A stretch of 33,685 bases of DNA from Ettlia oleoabundans (Eukaryota; Chlorophyta; Chlorophyceae; Chlamydomonadales): positions 1 to 33,685 of the forward strand of contig JAAMXP010005166.1 in the NCBI GenBank assembly GCA_019693395.1. Direction: 5' to 3'. The notes beneath the pieces were generated by a model. The model was not told the DNA's origin, did no database searches, and saw nothing but the letters and a program-made list of their open reading frames with translations. Both the position numbers and the translations under genes were made by a program. Of the stretch, positions 32,750 to 33,685 are shown piece by piece; the stretch's first letter is position 1; each line of letters starts with the position of its first letter.

Positions 32750-33685
32750 ATGGCCTCCTCTCGGCGCTTGAGCGAGCTGTTGTCAACCGTTCCCCGCAGC
32801 TCGGTGCCTTCATCCTCCGATTCCACGCTGGCAGCCGACGAGGAGCTGCTGGTGCGAGCTCACCGCTCGACACTGTTGCCACCACCCGGCGCCGCTCCCG
32901 CCACCGCGGAAAAAACTCCTCTCCGCTTGCCCCCCAGGCAGTCGCCTCGCACTGCTTTCAATTGGTATTTGCAGGTTCCACGCCTCGTAGCACGCATTGC
33001 AGAGCTTGAGGAGCGGCTGTATGCGGCAGAGGCCGGCAGCGGCGGCGGTGTGGGTGGCTATGAGGAGGGCGGCCTTCTGGATCGCTTTGGTGGGCTGCTG
33101 AGGAAAGCACAGCAGGGACTGGACGCCGGCATCGCCTTTGTGTAAGTGGCAGCGCAGGGCTTGAATGTTTCTCTCGGGGTGGCAGTGGCATGGTGGCAGT
33201 TCCATGTAAAAATGGCGGTGGCACGGCTCACTGCCGGGAGTTGCCGCTTGCAGACTGTCTCAAGACGTTGCTTTACCAAACCCATGCAATACACTAAGAC
33301 CGCTAAGACTCAGATCTGCACTTTCTAGCGGGTGTCCTGATACTGGAAGTGGAAGATTCATAGCTGAACCCCACATGTTTGACTTGAACGACCGTGGCTT
33401 CCCTGCCTGCCTGCTTGCAACCGCCCATGTCTCAGCAGTGTGGGTGACGCCGATGCGCAGCAAGCCCAGCTCAGCCAGGTGGCCAAGGAGGCCACGGCCA
33501 AGGCGCTGCTGATCACCATCAGGAAGCTGCAGACACTGAAGACGGAGAAGCTGGCGCTGGAGGAGTCGGTGGGCAGCCTGGCACTGCAGCTGGAGTCAGC
33601 CAAACAGGCACTGGCAGCCGCGCACGCAGCGGCATCTGCCGCCGCCGAGGCCGAGGCGGCGCTCCGCGCCGCGGCCGCCGCAGGG
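32750..33685 (+). CDS. Coiled-coil protein of unknown function, 5' end (continues off window)
   Basis: Exon 1 is 32750-33141 and exon 2 starts at 33436 or 33439 and runs off the edge, about 213 residues seen. The ATG is the first in frame and opens MASSRRLSELLSTVPRSSVP, a Ser-rich disordered head. VPRLVARIAELEERLYAAEA begins heptad-like helix. Exon 2 continues with QQAQLSQVAKEATAKALL, IRKLQTLKTEKLALEESVGS and an Ala/Glu-rich helix, a clear coiled coil. The donor is a consensus GTAAGT. No specific family is recognised; golgin, kinesin-tail or cytoskeletal proteins would all fit. Confidence 0.72.
33434..33438 (+). other. NAGNAG tandem acceptor of the coiled-coil gene
   Basis: The intron ends TCAGCAG, giving two AG sites three bases apart. 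Both keep the frame: GVSVGDAD with the first or VVGDAD with the second. Confidence 0.7.

Noticed and set aside
1..33685. CRISPR arrays, tRNA or rRNA genes, transposons
   Set aside because: Repeats present are short tandem units without regular spacers. No tRNA-like arms, rRNA blocks, transposase motifs or long terminal repeats were seen.

Overview
The window is nuclear DNA from a green alga, most likely a chlorophycean (Chlamydomonadales or Sphaeropleales type). The evidence is a GC-rich, intron-dense sequence with many introns of about 220-290 bases, CAG/GCN-rich low-complexity coding stretches, tetranucleotide and pentanucleotide microsatellites in introns, and TGTAA-type polyadenylation signals after stop codons. 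Genes were rebuilt by hand from splice signals, reading-frame phase and protein-family motifs. At every junction in the four minus-strand models and the small plus-strand gene the phases agree, except for two defects in one large exon described below. Species cannot be fixed from sequence alone.

Layout, left to right. (1) 141-9422, minus: the 5' 21 exons (1,292 codons) of a BRUTUS/HRZ-type hemerythrin E3 ubiquitin ligase, with three HHE hemerythrin domains, then CHY and CTCHY zinc fingers. The RING-H2 and terminal zinc ribbon lie off the left edge. (2) 9727-10712, plus: a DNL-type zinc finger protein (Zim17/HEP, organellar Hsp70 escort), head to head with the first gene across 304 bases. A 54-base assembly gap lies in its single intron. 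(3) 11595-13431, minus: an HSP20/alpha-crystallin protein with a very long disordered C-terminus and a heat-shock-element-like site upstream. (4) 14057-23830, minus: a 16-exon, about 1,570-residue protein joining a plant-type Agenet (Tudor-like) module, a roughly 900-residue Gln/Ala-rich linker, two RRM domains, a coiled coil and an RGG-like tail. Its largest exon carries one in-frame TAG and one single-base frameshift at a C8 run. (5) 24919-32170, minus: a 14-exon GT49 (LARGE/B4GAT1-like) Golgi glycosyltransferase with a signal anchor and an apparent 436-residue Gln-rich, acidic tail. Three of its introns look like GC-AG introns. (6) 32750 to the right edge, plus: the 5' end of a coiled-coil protein, head to head with gene 5.

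The genes do not form an obvious pathway. Two divergent pairs (1/2 and 5/6) may share promoters. Genes 1 and 2 could be linked through iron and Fe-S cluster homeostasis, but that is inference. The most unusual items are the Agenet-RRM architecture of gene 4 with its two reading-frame defects, the tail and GC-AG introns of gene 5, and a sharply two-phase pentanucleotide array in intron 12 of gene 1 whose AG-free half sits next to the 3' splice site.
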